Below, piece after piece: positions 26,541 through 34,973 of a DNA stretch of 64,000 nucleotides. Under the pieces are notes generated by a model. It was not told the origin of the DNA and searched no databases. It saw nothing but the letters and a program-made list of their open reading frames with translations. A program made the translations under genes and the position numbers. Positions within the stretch are counted from its first letter, which is position 1. Each line of letters opens with the position of its first letter. This DNA comes from Rhodopseudomonas sp. P2A-2r. GTDB taxonomy: Bacteria; Pseudomonadota; Alphaproteobacteria; Rhizobiales; Xanthobacteraceae. The stretch spans positions 1,116,001 through 1,180,000 of the forward strand of contig NZ_CP110389.1 of assembly GCF_026015985.1 (NCBI RefSeq). The letters run 5' to 3'.

Positions 26541-27236
26541 ATGAACCAGCGTCCGATCGCCGCCCGGCCCTATCTGCGGGATGAAGTCTATGCCGCCCTC
26601 AAGCTGCTGCTGAGCGCGCGGGCGGTCGGCATCGATGTGCCGGTACGGGTGCGCGAGGAAGAACTGGCGGCGGAGCTCGGCGTCAGCCGGACGCCGGTGC
26701 GCGAGGCGATGCGCCGGCTGGAGCAGGAGGGACTGGTGTCGTTCCGGCCGCGCCGCGGCGCACGGCTGATGCCGACCTCGCTGCCGGAATATCTGGAGTG
26801 GCTGTCGATCCGCGAAATGCTCGAGGGGCTCGCGGCGCGTGAGGTTGCCGCCAACGGTGCAGCGGATGTCGCCGGCCGGCTGCGTGCGGTGTTCGCCGGC
26901 TTCGACGAAGCCGGGGCGCTGGCGCGGCCGGCGGAATACGCCGAGGCCAACACGGCCTTTCACGCGCTGCTGATCCGCGAGAGCGGCAATTCGCTGCTCG
27001 ACAAGACCTGGCAATCCTTCGGGCACCTGAAAATGTCCGGCTTGCGCTTCATTGAGCGTCTGAACCGCGGCGCGCAATCGTTTCACGAGCACTACGGCAT
27101 CATCGACGCGATCGCGGCGCGCAATCCCGATCGGGCCGAGATGCTGGCGCGGTCCCATGTCCGCCTGTTGCGCGATCAGGCGAATGCCTCGCTCACCGAC
27201 TTTGACAACCTCAAGCAAAACGGAAAATCCGAATGA
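26541..27236 (+). CDS. GntR-family (FCD) transcriptional regulator
   Basis: A 231-residue regulator. The N-terminal winged helix has ELAAELGVSRTPVREAMRRL (about residues 45-64) and RPRRGARLMP. The C-terminal FCD ligand domain carries the expected metal-binding His pattern (ANTAFHALLI, HEHYGIIDAI, SHVRLLRD). It overlaps the FAH gene by four bases (ATGA) and heads the operon, so it most likely controls the three downstream genes in response to a carboxylic-acid intermediate. The ATG at 26541 follows the palindrome; the in-frame TTG at 26520 lies inside it and is rejected. Confidence 0.9.
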   Translation: MNQRPIAARPYLRDEVYAALKLLLSARAVGIDVPVRVREEELAAELGVSRTPVREAMRRLEQEGLVSFRPRRGARLMPTSLPEYLEWLSIREMLEGLAAREVAANGAADVAGRLRAVFAGFDEAGALARPAEYAEANTAFHALLIRESGNSLLDKTWQSFGHLKMSGLRFIERLNRGAQSFHEHYGIIDAIAARNPDRAEMLARSHVRLLRDQANASLTDFDNLKQNGKSE

Positions 27237-28129
27237 TCTTTTTGACCTTTGCTGCCGCGGACGGATCGCATCTCGGTCTGCTCACCGGCGATGATGTACT
27301 TGACCTCACCGCGGCCTGGCCAAAGTCCGGCGCAGTTGTCGCGCCGCACCATGTCGGCGAGCTCGCCGAGGCCGGTGAGCCCGGGCTGGCGATCGTCCGC
27401 GATCTCGCCGCCGGCAAGCCGACCGGACTGCTGGCGCGCGGGTCACTGAAGCTGCTGGCGCCGATCCCGCGGCCGAAGAAGAACGTATTCTGCGTCGGAC
27501 GGAACTACAAGGAGCATATCGACGAGGGCATGCGCGCCCAGGGCAAGGCGCCGGCGCCGCTGCCTGTGGTGCCGGAGATCTTCACCAAGCCGCCGACCGC
27601 GGTGATCGCCGACGGCGACAGCATTCCGCAGCACGCCAATGTCACCGAACAGCTGGATTACGAGGTCGAGCTTGCCGTGATCGTCGGGCGGGGCGGCAGC
27701 AACATTGCAGCGAAGGATGCCTTCGATCACGTGTTCGGCTACTCGATCATCAACGACATCACCGGCCGCGACATGCAGCGCCGCTACGGACAATGGTTCA
27801 AGGGCAAGGGCCTCGATCGCTCCTGTCCGTTCGGGCCGGTGGTCGTCCACGTATCGGCGCTGCCGAATGTCGGCGATCTCCGCATCAGCAGCACCGTCAA
27901 TGGCGAGCTGCGCCAGGACAGCCGCACCAGCCGGATGATCTTCCCGATCCCGGAGATCTTCGAGCACCTGTCGCGTGGCATGACGCTGGAGCCCGGCGAT
28001 GTGATCGCCACGGGCACGCCGTCCGGCGTCGGCTATGCGATGACGCCGCCGCGTTTCCTGGTCAAGGGCGACAAGGTCACCGCCGAAATCGAAGGCATCG
28101 GCATTCTGCACAACGACATCGTCGCCTGA
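27233..28129 (+). CDS. Fumarylacetoacetate hydrolase-family enzyme
   Basis: A 298-residue FAH-superfamily protein. Motifs: NVFCVGRNYKEHIDE, EIFTKPPTAVI, EQLDYEVELAVIVG with metal-binding Glu residues, DITGRDMQRRYGQW, and PGDVIATGTPSGVGYA near the C-terminus. The family includes C-C bond hydrolases, isomerases and decarboxylases of ring-cleavage products; the exact reaction cannot be read off. Operon context with a deacetylase-type hydrolase and a Bug binding protein suggests degradation of an aromatic- or imide-derived acid. Confidence 0.9.
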   Translation: MIFLTFAAADGSHLGLLTGDDVLDLTAAWPKSGAVVAPHHVGELAEAGEPGLAIVRDLAAGKPTGLLARGSLKLLAPIPRPKKNVFCVGRNYKEHIDEGMRAQGKAPAPLPVVPEIFTKPPTAVIADGDSIPQHANVTEQLDYEVELAVIVGRGGSNIAAKDAFDHVFGYSIINDITGRDMQRRYGQWFKGKGLDRSCPFGPVVVHVSALPNVGDLRISSTVNGELRQDSRTSRMIFPIPEIFEHLSRGMTLEPGDVIATGTPSGVGYAMTPPRFLVKGDKVTAEIEGIGILHNDIVA

Positions 28130-28154
28130 GCGCGCGCAATAACGGACCTATGTC

Positions 28155-29042
28155 ATGAGTGAATCCACCTCCATCCGCGTCCGCCGCGCCGGACCCGATT
28201 TCCGCTGGCCCAACGGCGCGCGCATCGGCATCGTATTCAATCTCGCCTACGAGGCCTGGTCCCCCGGCAAGGCGCCGGGCATCGGCCCCATGGGCAATGT
28301 GCTGCAACCCGGTTTCTTCGATACCAACGCGCATTCCTGGGCCAGCTACGGCGCGGTGCGCGGCATCCAGCGCCTGATCCGCATCGCGGCGGCGAACGGC
28401 GTGCGTACCAGCATCATGGTCAACGGCGTACTGGCCGAAACCCATCCCGGCGTGCTCAAGGAACTGCACGCCGCCGGCCACGAGATCGTCGTACATTCCT
28501 ACGGCATGGATGTCATCCCGGTGTATTTCGACGAGGCCGGCGAGGTCGCCAATATCCGTCGCACCACCGACCTGATCAGCGCCGTCACCGGCGAGAAACC
28601 GCGCGGCTGGATCAGCCCACGCGGCACCGGCAGCCCGATCAGCGCGCGCCTGCTGGCGCAGGAAGGCTACGTCTGGTTCGGCGATTGCAACGACGACGAC
28701 CTGCCGTCGATCATCGAGCACGGCGGCGCGCGCATCGTCGGCATTCCGCTCACCATGGACGTCAACGATCTGCCGCACAGCATCCGCTACGGAAATGCGC
28801 CGGCCGCATTGGTCGAACAGTTCAAGGCGATCCTCGACAATGCCCCGCGCGCCGATGCCGCGCCGTTCATGCTCGATGTCACCGCGCATACCCATGTCTA
28901 TGGGCGTCCGGCCGGAGCCTGGGCCTATGACGCGATGATCAAGCTGGCCAAGGCCCGTGACGACGTCTGGATCGGCACCCGCATGGAGATTGCCGAATAC
29001 GCGCTGGCACAGGAGCAAACCTTCACCGACCAGGCGATCTGA
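28155..29042 (+). CDS. Polysaccharide deacetylase-fold hydrolase (PuuE-like)
   Basis: A 295-residue NodB-homology protein. The first catalytic strand reads GIVFNLAYEAW, lacking the TFDDG of classical deacetylases, which is normal in the PuuE/allantoinase branch. It keeps EIVVHSYGMDVIP and GWISPRGTGSPIS. The C-terminal DVTAHTHVYGRPAG supplies a further His. It likely hydrolyses a cyclic or linear amide of small size rather than a polymer. It follows the FAH gene by 25 bp and belongs to the GntR operon. Confidence 0.85.
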   Translation: MSESTSIRVRRAGPDFRWPNGARIGIVFNLAYEAWSPGKAPGIGPMGNVLQPGFFDTNAHSWASYGAVRGIQRLIRIAAANGVRTSIMVNGVLAETHPGVLKELHAAGHEIVVHSYGMDVIPVYFDEAGEVANIRRTTDLISAVTGEKPRGWISPRGTGSPISARLLAQEGYVWFGDCNDDDLPSIIEHGGARIVGIPLTMDVNDLPHSIRYGNAPAALVEQFKAILDNAPRADAAPFMLDVTAHTHVYGRPAGAWAYDAMIKLAKARDDVWIGTRMEIAEYALAQEQTFTDQAI

Positions 29043-29084
29043 CCAGAGGCGCGAAAAGCGCCCTTACATCAGCGAGGAAACACC

Positions 29085-30059
29085 ATGTCACTTACCTTCG
29101 GACGATGCATCGTCGCGGCCGCGCTCGCGGCGACGGTGATTGCCACCAGCGCTGCGGTGGCTCAACAGCCCTATCCATCGCAGCCTGTGAAGTTGCTTGT
29201 CGCCTTCGCGCCTGGGGGGCCCGCCGATATCATCGCACGTATCCTCGGACAGAAGCTCAACGAGCATTGGCACCAGCCGGTGGTGATCGAGAACCGGGTC
29301 GGCGCGGGCGGCAACATCGCTGCGGCCTTCGTCGCCAAGGCGGAGCCGAACGGCTACACCATTCTTGTCACCACCAGCGCCTTTGCAGTCAATCCCAGCC
29401 TGTCGGCCAAAGCCGGCTATGCGCCCGATCAGTTCAAGGCTGCGGTCATCGCCGCCACCACGCCTAACCTGATCGTCGGTGCGCCGGATCTGAAGGCAAA
29501 GACCCTGCGCGACGTGATCGCGACGACAAATGCCGAGAACTACACCTATGGCACCGCCGGCGTCGGAACTACGCCCCATCTGTCGGCAGAAAAGATCTTT
29601 CGCCTGACCGCCAAGGTGCCAGTGGTGCATGCGCCGTTCACCGGCGCTGGTCCGGCGCTGAATTCGGTGATGGGCGGTCATACTGCACTGGCCAGCGTCG
29701 CCCTGCCGGCGGCGATGGAGCTGGTCAAGGGCGGGCAGGTTCGGCCGCTGGCCGTCACCAGCAAGGACCGCATGCCATCATTGCCCGACGTTCCCACCGC
29801 GCGGGAGCTGGGACTGAGCGACGACGAGGATGCGACGTGGGTGGCCTTCCTGCTGCCGGAGAAGACGCCGCCGGATGTTGTCGACAAGCTGAACGCCGAC
29901 GTCAACGCGGTGCTGGTCGACGCGGCGATCCGCGACCAGCTCGACCGCATCGGCTTCAGCCCGATCGGCGGCACAGCGGTCGCGTCCGATGCCTATGTGC
30001 GCAAGGAATTCGTGAAATGGGGTGAGGTTATTCGCAAGCTCGACCTGAAACAGGACTAG
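29085..30059 (+). CDS. Bug-family (TctC) periplasmic substrate-binding protein
   Basis: A 324-residue exported binding protein. A signal peptide (to AAVAQQ) is followed by PVKLLVAFAPGGPADIIARI, VVIENRVGAGGNIAAAFVAK and DVPTARELGL, all Bug hallmarks. Bug proteins capture carboxylates such as ring-derived acids for tripartite tricarboxylate transporters; no TctA/B genes are adjacent, so it would use transporter parts encoded elsewhere or act as a sensor. It is last in the GntR operon, and its stop directly abuts the stop of the opposing HtrA-like gene. Confidence 0.9.
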   Translation: MSLTFGRCIVAAALAATVIATSAAVAQQPYPSQPVKLLVAFAPGGPADIIARILGQKLNEHWHQPVVIENRVGAGGNIAAAFVAKAEPNGYTILVTTSAFAVNPSLSAKAGYAPDQFKAAVIAATTPNLIVGAPDLKAKTLRDVIATTNAENYTYGTAGVGTTPHLSAEKIFRLTAKVPVVHAPFTGAGPALNSVMGGHTALASVALPAAMELVKGGQVRPLAVTSKDRMPSLPDVPTARELGLSDDEDATWVAFLLPEKTPPDVVDKLNADVNAVLVDAAIRDQLDRIGFSPIGGTAVASDAYVRKEFVKWGEVIRKLDLKQD

Positions 30060-31031
30060 CTAGTGCATTCTTGGCGCCTTCAGCAGTTTGGCGCGATCGG
30101 TTGAGACCAGCACCACGTTGAAGGTGTCGCCCTCGCGGTTGAGCGTCAGCGGCACATCGACGCCGGCGGGGCCCAGCGCCCATAGCCGGCGATAGAACTC
30201 GGTGGCGCTGGAGACGGGTTTGCCCTTCACCGCCAGGATCATGTCGCCGGTGCGCAATTCGGCGCCGGCGGCCGGTCCCTTGGCGGCGATGCCGACCACC
30301 ACGACCTTGTCCTCCATTTCCGTGGTGTACATGCCGAGCCACGGTCGCGCCGGCTTATTGACGCGGCCGAACTTGCGGAGATCGTCGAGCACCGGCTTCA
30401 GCAGGTCGATCGGCACCGTCATGTTGAGATGCTCGCTCTTGCCGCCGTGCTCGCGCTCGATCTGCAGCGAGCCGATGCCGATCAGTTCGCCGCGCTCGGA
30501 GATCAGCGCAGCGCCGCCCCAGTTCGGATGGGCGGGATGGGTAAAGATGGCGTCGTCAAGCAGATATTCCCAATAGCCGGCGAATTCCTGTCGCGCGGCG
30601 ACGTGCCCAGCCACCGAGCGCGTCCGTCCGCCCACGCCGCCGACCACCACGCGATCGCCGACGTCGACGCTGCTCGAATTGCCGAGCGGCAGCGGATCGA
30701 GATCCAGCGGGCCGAGCGCCTGCACCAGGCCGAAGCCGGTCTCCGGGTCGACGCCGAGCGCGTGACCCTGCACCACGCGGCCGTCGCCGAGATGCAGCCA
30801 GACGGTCTCCGCCTCGGTGATCAGGTAGCCGATGGTCAGCACCAGCCCGGCGTCGATCACCACGCCGTTGCCGGCGCGTTCGGTGCCCAGCGTATCGGCG
30901 GTGAAGGCATCGTTGGGGATGATGGCATGGACCCCGACCACCGAAGCCAGCGCGTGCTCCAGATCGAAGCTGTAATCCTCGGCGCGCGGCTGCGCCGCCG
31001 ACGGCACCTTCCATTCAGTCAATGAGGGCAT
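30060..31031 (-). CDS. HtrA-like protein with trypsin fold and PDZ domain, catalytic triad lost
   Basis: A 323-residue protein laid out like an S1C/Deg protease: trypsin-like domain (about 30-220) and a PDZ domain (about 230-315; ARPWLGMYTTEME, AAGAELRTGDMILAVKGKPV). The three catalytic positions are changed: the His site reads TIGYLITE (Tyr69), the Asp site DPETGFGLV (Gly99), and the Ser site PNWGGAAL (Trp171 in place of the usual GNSGGPL). No signal peptide is visible. It is probably a non-proteolytic scaffold or peptide-binding protein. It faces the GntR operon tail-to-tail with no gap. A GTATACAT element upstream (31068-31075) resembles part of the GntR palindrome. Confidence 0.85.
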   Translation of the reverse strand: MPSLTEWKVPSAAQPRAEDYSFDLEHALASVVGVHAIIPNDAFTADTLGTERAGNGVVIDAGLVLTIGYLITEAETVWLHLGDGRVVQGHALGVDPETGFGLVQALGPLDLDPLPLGNSSSVDVGDRVVVGGVGGRTRSVAGHVAARQEFAGYWEYLLDDAIFTHPAHPNWGGAALISERGELIGIGSLQIEREHGGKSEHLNMTVPIDLLKPVLDDLRKFGRVNKPARPWLGMYTTEMEDKVVVVGIAAKGPAAGAELRTGDMILAVKGKPVSSATEFYRRLWALGPAGVDVPLTLNREGDTFNVVLVSTDRAKLLKAPRMH

Positions 31032-31166
31032 GCAGCCTTCCTTCTAACGAGCGCCAGCGTCACAAAGTATACATGCAGTTTAGGCGATTGTAAGGTCCGC
31101 CGCGGGGTGGCGGATTGTCGTGCCTTTTCGGAAGAAAGAGTGGTCTGAACGGCCTGGGGGATCCGG

Positions 31167-32581
31167 ATGCTTTTTGTGACGCGAGAGTTTCTGTTGGGAT
31201 TCCTGCCGATCGTGCTGGGGGCATTCCATGTCGCTCTGGCCCTTGGATTTCACAGGCTGCTGCTGCCGATCCTGCTGGTCTCGTCGGTGGTGTTCTATGC
31301 GTGGGGCAACCCCTGGCAGACGCCGATTCTGGCGACGTCCATCCTGGTCAACTATTTCGCCGGGCGCGTCCTCTGCGAGGTGGCCATGTCGGCGTCGCAC
31401 CGCAAGGTCGTGTTCATCCTCGCGCTCGTCTTCAATCTGGGCATGCTTGCATTCTTCAAGTATTCCAATTTCGCCCTCGCCAATCTGGCGGAATTGTTCG
31501 GCGTGGCGCTCCCCCATCTGGACGTCGCGCTGCCGATCGGCATTTCATTCTATACGTTCACGCAGATCGCGTTTCTGGTCGACATCTACAGCAAGGGACA
31601 AAGGCAGCGCGATCTCGCCAGCTACGGACTGTTTGTCACTTACTTTCCGCACCTGATCGCCGGCCCTATCATCCATTGGCGCGAGATGATGCCGCAGTTC
31701 AGGATGCTCGGCCGCAGCGATGGCTTCGTCTTTTGCTCGGCCGCTTACGCCACCCTGTTGATCGAGGGCACCTGTCTGTTTTCGGTCGGACTGCTGAAGA
31801 AGCTGCTGATCGCCGATCAACTGAGCGTGTTCGTCGATCTCGGTTACAAGAACGTGGCGGCACTGAGCTTCGCCGATGCCTGGCTGCTCAGCCTGGCCTA
31901 TACGTTTCAGCTCTATTTCGACTTCTCCGGCTATGCCGACATGGCCGTGGGCATATCGCTGCTGTTCGGAATCCGGCTCCCGTTCAATTTCAACTCTCCG
32001 TACAAGGCGGACTCGATCCAGGACTTCTGGCGCCGCTGGCACATCACGCTGTCGCGCTGGTTGCGTGACTATCTCTACATCCCGCTCGGCGGCAATCGCG
32101 CATCAACGGCCGGCGTCTATCGCAACCTGTTTGTCACGTTCCTGCTCGGCGGATTGTGGCACGGCGCGGCCTGGACCTTTATCGCCTGGGGAGCGCTGCA
32201 CGGCCTGGGTTGCTGCGTGCAGAAGGCGTGGGCGTCGCGCGGGTTGCGCATGCCAGGGCCGCTGGCCATCGTCGTCACTTTCCTGTTCGTCAATTTCGCC
32301 TGGGTCTATTTTCGGGCGCCGGATCTCGCCACTGCCCACAGCGTTCTGGCCGCGATGATGTCTCCCGGCCCCGGCCTGTCGACGTTGATGTATCAAGCCT
32401 GCCCGCTGCTGCTGGTTGCTGCGCTGATCGTCTGGCTTCTTCCGAACAGCCAGAACATTGCAGCCGCGGACTGGCGCTGGCGGATTCCGCTTTCCGGCGT
32501 GCTGGCAGGTGCGGCGGCGGTTGTCGCCATGGTCGCGACAAATACGTCGATCTCTTCCCCTTCATCTATTATAATTTCTGA
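31167..32581 (+). CDS. MBOAT-family membrane O-acyltransferase (AlgI/DltB-like); natural stop lost by one-base frameshift
   Basis: An integral membrane acyltransferase with about 11 helices. Diagnostic elements: FFKYSNFALAN, LPIGISFYTFTQIAFLVDIY, FPHLIAGPIIHW, FDFSGYADMAVGISLLFGI, then RRWHITLSRWLRDYLYIPLG (His292) and LLGGLWHGAAW with catalytic His332. As read, the frame runs on into the next gene to give 809 residues. MBOAT proteins typically end in a motif like PFIYFQF; one extra C in the run 32557-32560 gives SISSPFIYYNF followed by a TGA at 32579-32581 and a normal length of 471 residues. It probably transfers acetyl groups to an extracellular polysaccharide. Confidence 0.88.
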
Positions 32582-32582
32582 C

Positions 32583-33596
32583 GTGGGAAAGCTCCTGACA
32601 TTCGCCGTGTCCACAGTCGCAGGCGCGCTGCTCTGCGCGCTCGGGCTGACGGCGTCCTACGACTTCTTCACCACGAGCAACCGCAGGATCCCCTTCGGCT
32701 ATCCGCAGTTCCTGCTGGAGAACATTGCCGCGCCGCGCATCGTTATCGATGCCGGATCGAGCTCGATGTTCGGCATCGAGCCCGGCCTGATCGAACAGGC
32801 CTTTTCCATGCCGGTGATCGACGTCGCCGACAATGGCAGCATTCCGCTGGAGATGAAGATCTATCGCCTGCTGAAATATGCGCGGCAGGGCGATACGCTG
32901 ATCCTGCCGTTCGAATGGGTCTACTATACGCGTGACGAGGTGCCGCAGGATTTCACCGACAAGACGCCCGATGAATATGCCGCCTATTACGCCAGCCAGC
33001 CTTTCCTCGCGCGGGTGGCATTCGCCGTGCAACACCTGTCGCTGCACAACCTGTCGGATGGCGGCAGGCTCTATTTGAGGAAGGATCTGTGGCCGGGGCA
33101 TGTCAGCCGCATCAAGGCCGACATGGCGAAGTGGCCGCTGGGTGACCGCAAGGATGATTCACGGCGGCGGTCAAGTGTCGAGGGCATCGGTTGCGCCGAT
33201 TACATTGCCGCCACCGGCAACATTCCTCCCGTCGTCGAGTGGGCAGCGAAACAGCTGGCCGGACTACAGACGCAGCGCGGCGTGCGCATCTATGTGACAT
33301 GGCCGGCGGTCGCCGGGACGAATTGCTACGCGCTGGCGAACGGCCGGTTGCCGATCGCCGACCAGGCCCGCGCGATCTTTCAGCGGCATGGCATAGCGGT
33401 GGTCGGCGAACCCGAAGATTCATACTTTTCGCCGGAGCATATGCTCGACACCTACTATCACGTGGACAGCGGCGCGGCGCGGCTGCGCACCGAGCGGCTG
33501 ATCGGGCGGCTTCAGGATGCCGGCCTGAAAGCCGGCGCTCCGGCCGGCAAGCCGACGATCTTGCTGGCGGAGGAGGCGGTGCGCGGTCTGCCTTAG
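32583..33596 (+). CDS. SGNH/GDSL-like exported acyltransferase partner of MBOAT
   Basis: Begins at GTG 32583, directly after the restored MBOAT stop: about 337 residues. One N-terminal signal-anchor helix (LTFAVSTVAGALLCALGL) precedes a domain with block-I-like IVIDAGSSSMFGIEP (candidate nucleophile Ser) and a C-terminal DTYYHVDSGAARLR, fitting the Asp-x-x-His of SGNH hydrolases. Such proteins (AlgJ/AlgX/DltD-like) take acyl groups from MBOAT partners and place them on cell-surface polymers. The intervening text is not close to any one family I know, so the label is by fold motif and context. Confidence 0.7.
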   Translation: MGKLLTFAVSTVAGALLCALGLTASYDFFTTSNRRIPFGYPQFLLENIAAPRIVIDAGSSSMFGIEPGLIEQAFSMPVIDVADNGSIPLEMKIYRLLKYARQGDTLILPFEWVYYTRDEVPQDFTDKTPDEYAAYYASQPFLARVAFAVQHLSLHNLSDGGRLYLRKDLWPGHVSRIKADMAKWPLGDRKDDSRRRSSVEGIGCADYIAATGNIPPVVEWAAKQLAGLQTQRGVRIYVTWPAVAGTNCYALANGRLPIADQARAIFQRHGIAVVGEPEDSYFSPEHMLDTYYHVDSGAARLRTERLIGRLQDAGLKAGAPAGKPTILLAEEAVRGLP

Positions 33597-33655
33597 CAAC
33601 GGGGTGTCGGCAGTCTCGATGGAGATTGTCGTCACTCCGCGGACATGGCTTCACG

Positions 33656-34906
33656 CTATGGCATGACTGCCATCGCCAGCAGCGCCGCCGCCAATGCGGG
33701 CGGCATGACGACAATGCCGAGCTTGAGGAACTGCCAGGCGGTGACAGCCTCGCCTTCCCGCCGCAGCGCGATCAGCCAGAGGATGGTCGCAAGCGAGCCG
33801 GTCACGGACAGGTTGGGGCCGAGGTCGACACCGATAAGCAAGCCGCTGGTGACCTGCAGCGGCACGTCCGCCGTCTGGCTGATGGTGGCCGCCACGAGCC
33901 CGGTCGGCAGGTTGTTGAGCAGGTTCGACGCAAAGGCCACGATGACGCCGGCGCCGACGGCGGTTTTGTCCGGCGAAGCCGCGGCAGCCTCGTGCAGCAA
34001 TTGCGCCATCACGCGCAGGATGCCGGTCTGTTCGACGGCCTCGACCAGAATGAACAGCCCGGCGACGAGCGGAAGCACGCCCCACGAGACGTCCCGCAGA
34101 ACCGGAAGCGGCGATTGCCGGCCGATCAGGAGGACGACGATGGTCACGGCAGCGCCGGAGATGAACGTCGGCAGGCCAAGCTGGCGGTCGAGCGCCGAGG
34201 CGGCCAGCAATGCGGCCGCGGTCAGGCCGATTCCGATGGCGACGCACTTGCCGCCGAGCGAAAGCGGCTGCGCGTCCAGGTCTTCCGCGAGTTTCTCGGT
34301 CAGCGCGTGGCGCTGGGTAAAGCGAAGCGCCACGTAGGTGACGAGGATGGAAGCGATCGACGGCAACGTAAACTGGTACAGCCACTGACCGAGCGGCGGC
34401 ATGTGTTCGCCGAAGATCACCAGGTTGGCCGGGTTGGAGATCGGCAGCACGAAGCTCGCGGCGTTGGCGATGAACGCGCAGATGAACAGATAGGGCAAGG
34501 GCGCGACGCGCGCGGCGGTTGCCGCAGCGTAGACGGCCGGTGTGAGGACGACGGCCGTCGCATCGTTCGACAGGAAAACGGTGACCAGCGTGCCGACGCC
34601 GTAGACGATGAGAAACAGCTTCTCCGCGGACCCCTTCGCCTGGCGCACCGCGTGGGTCGCGAGCCAGTCGAACAATCCCTGCTGCCGCGCAACTTCCGAC
34701 AGCAGCATCATGCCGACCAGAAACAGGTAGACGTCGGTCCCCTTGCCGGCGGCCGCGATCGCGTCACGCCATGGCAGCAGTCCGAATGCGACCAGGATGC
34801 CTGCGCCGATCAGGGCCCAGACATATTCCGGCAGTCGAAACGGGCGAACGATGACGCCGAACGTCGCGACGCCTGCGACGCCCCAGATGATGTCGTTGTT
34901 GGTCAC
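33656..34906 (-). CDS. ArsB-like ion-transporter superfamily permease
   Basis: A 416-residue membrane protein with about eleven helices, matching the ArsB/NhaD superfamily. Typical stretches are GKGTDVYLFLVGMMLLSEVA, FLSNDATAVVLTPAVYAAA, PISNPANLVIFGEHMPPLGQ and FASNLLNNLPTGLVAA, with helical hairpins ending in Asn/Pro. ArsB exports arsenite; here no arsR or arsC gene is adjacent, so an arsenic role is likely by family but not shown by context. It is downstream of the MFS gene on the same strand (67 bp apart). Confidence 0.8.
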   Translation of the reverse strand: MTNNDIIWGVAGVATFGVIVRPFRLPEYVWALIGAGILVAFGLLPWRDAIAAAGKGTDVYLFLVGMMLLSEVARQQGLFDWLATHAVRQAKGSAEKLFLIVYGVGTLVTVFLSNDATAVVLTPAVYAAATAARVAPLPYLFICAFIANAASFVLPISNPANLVIFGEHMPPLGQWLYQFTLPSIASILVTYVALRFTQRHALTEKLAEDLDAQPLSLGGKCVAIGIGLTAAALLAASALDRQLGLPTFISGAAVTIVVLLIGRQSPLPVLRDVSWGVLPLVAGLFILVEAVEQTGILRVMAQLLHEAAAASPDKTAVGAGVIVAFASNLLNNLPTGLVAATISQTADVPLQVTSGLLIGVDLGPNLSVTGSLATILWLIALRREGEAVTAWQFLKLGIVVMPPALAAALLAMAVMP

Positions 34907-34973
34907 TTACGCGTTGCTCCGATCGGTCGGATTCGGTGATCAGGTTGAAAGGTTGCGTGCAGAGGCCTGCATT

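Noticed and set aside
24288..27218. A 976-codon open frame on the minus strand
   Set aside because: It is antisense to the TonB receptor and GntR genes, and its product has an Arg/Gly/Asp/His-rich composition with no domain. High GC content creates such long shadows.
31167..33596. A natural MBOAT-SGNH fusion protein
   Set aside because: The MBOAT C-terminal motif and stop are recovered exactly by one added C, and a GTG start for the second gene follows at once.
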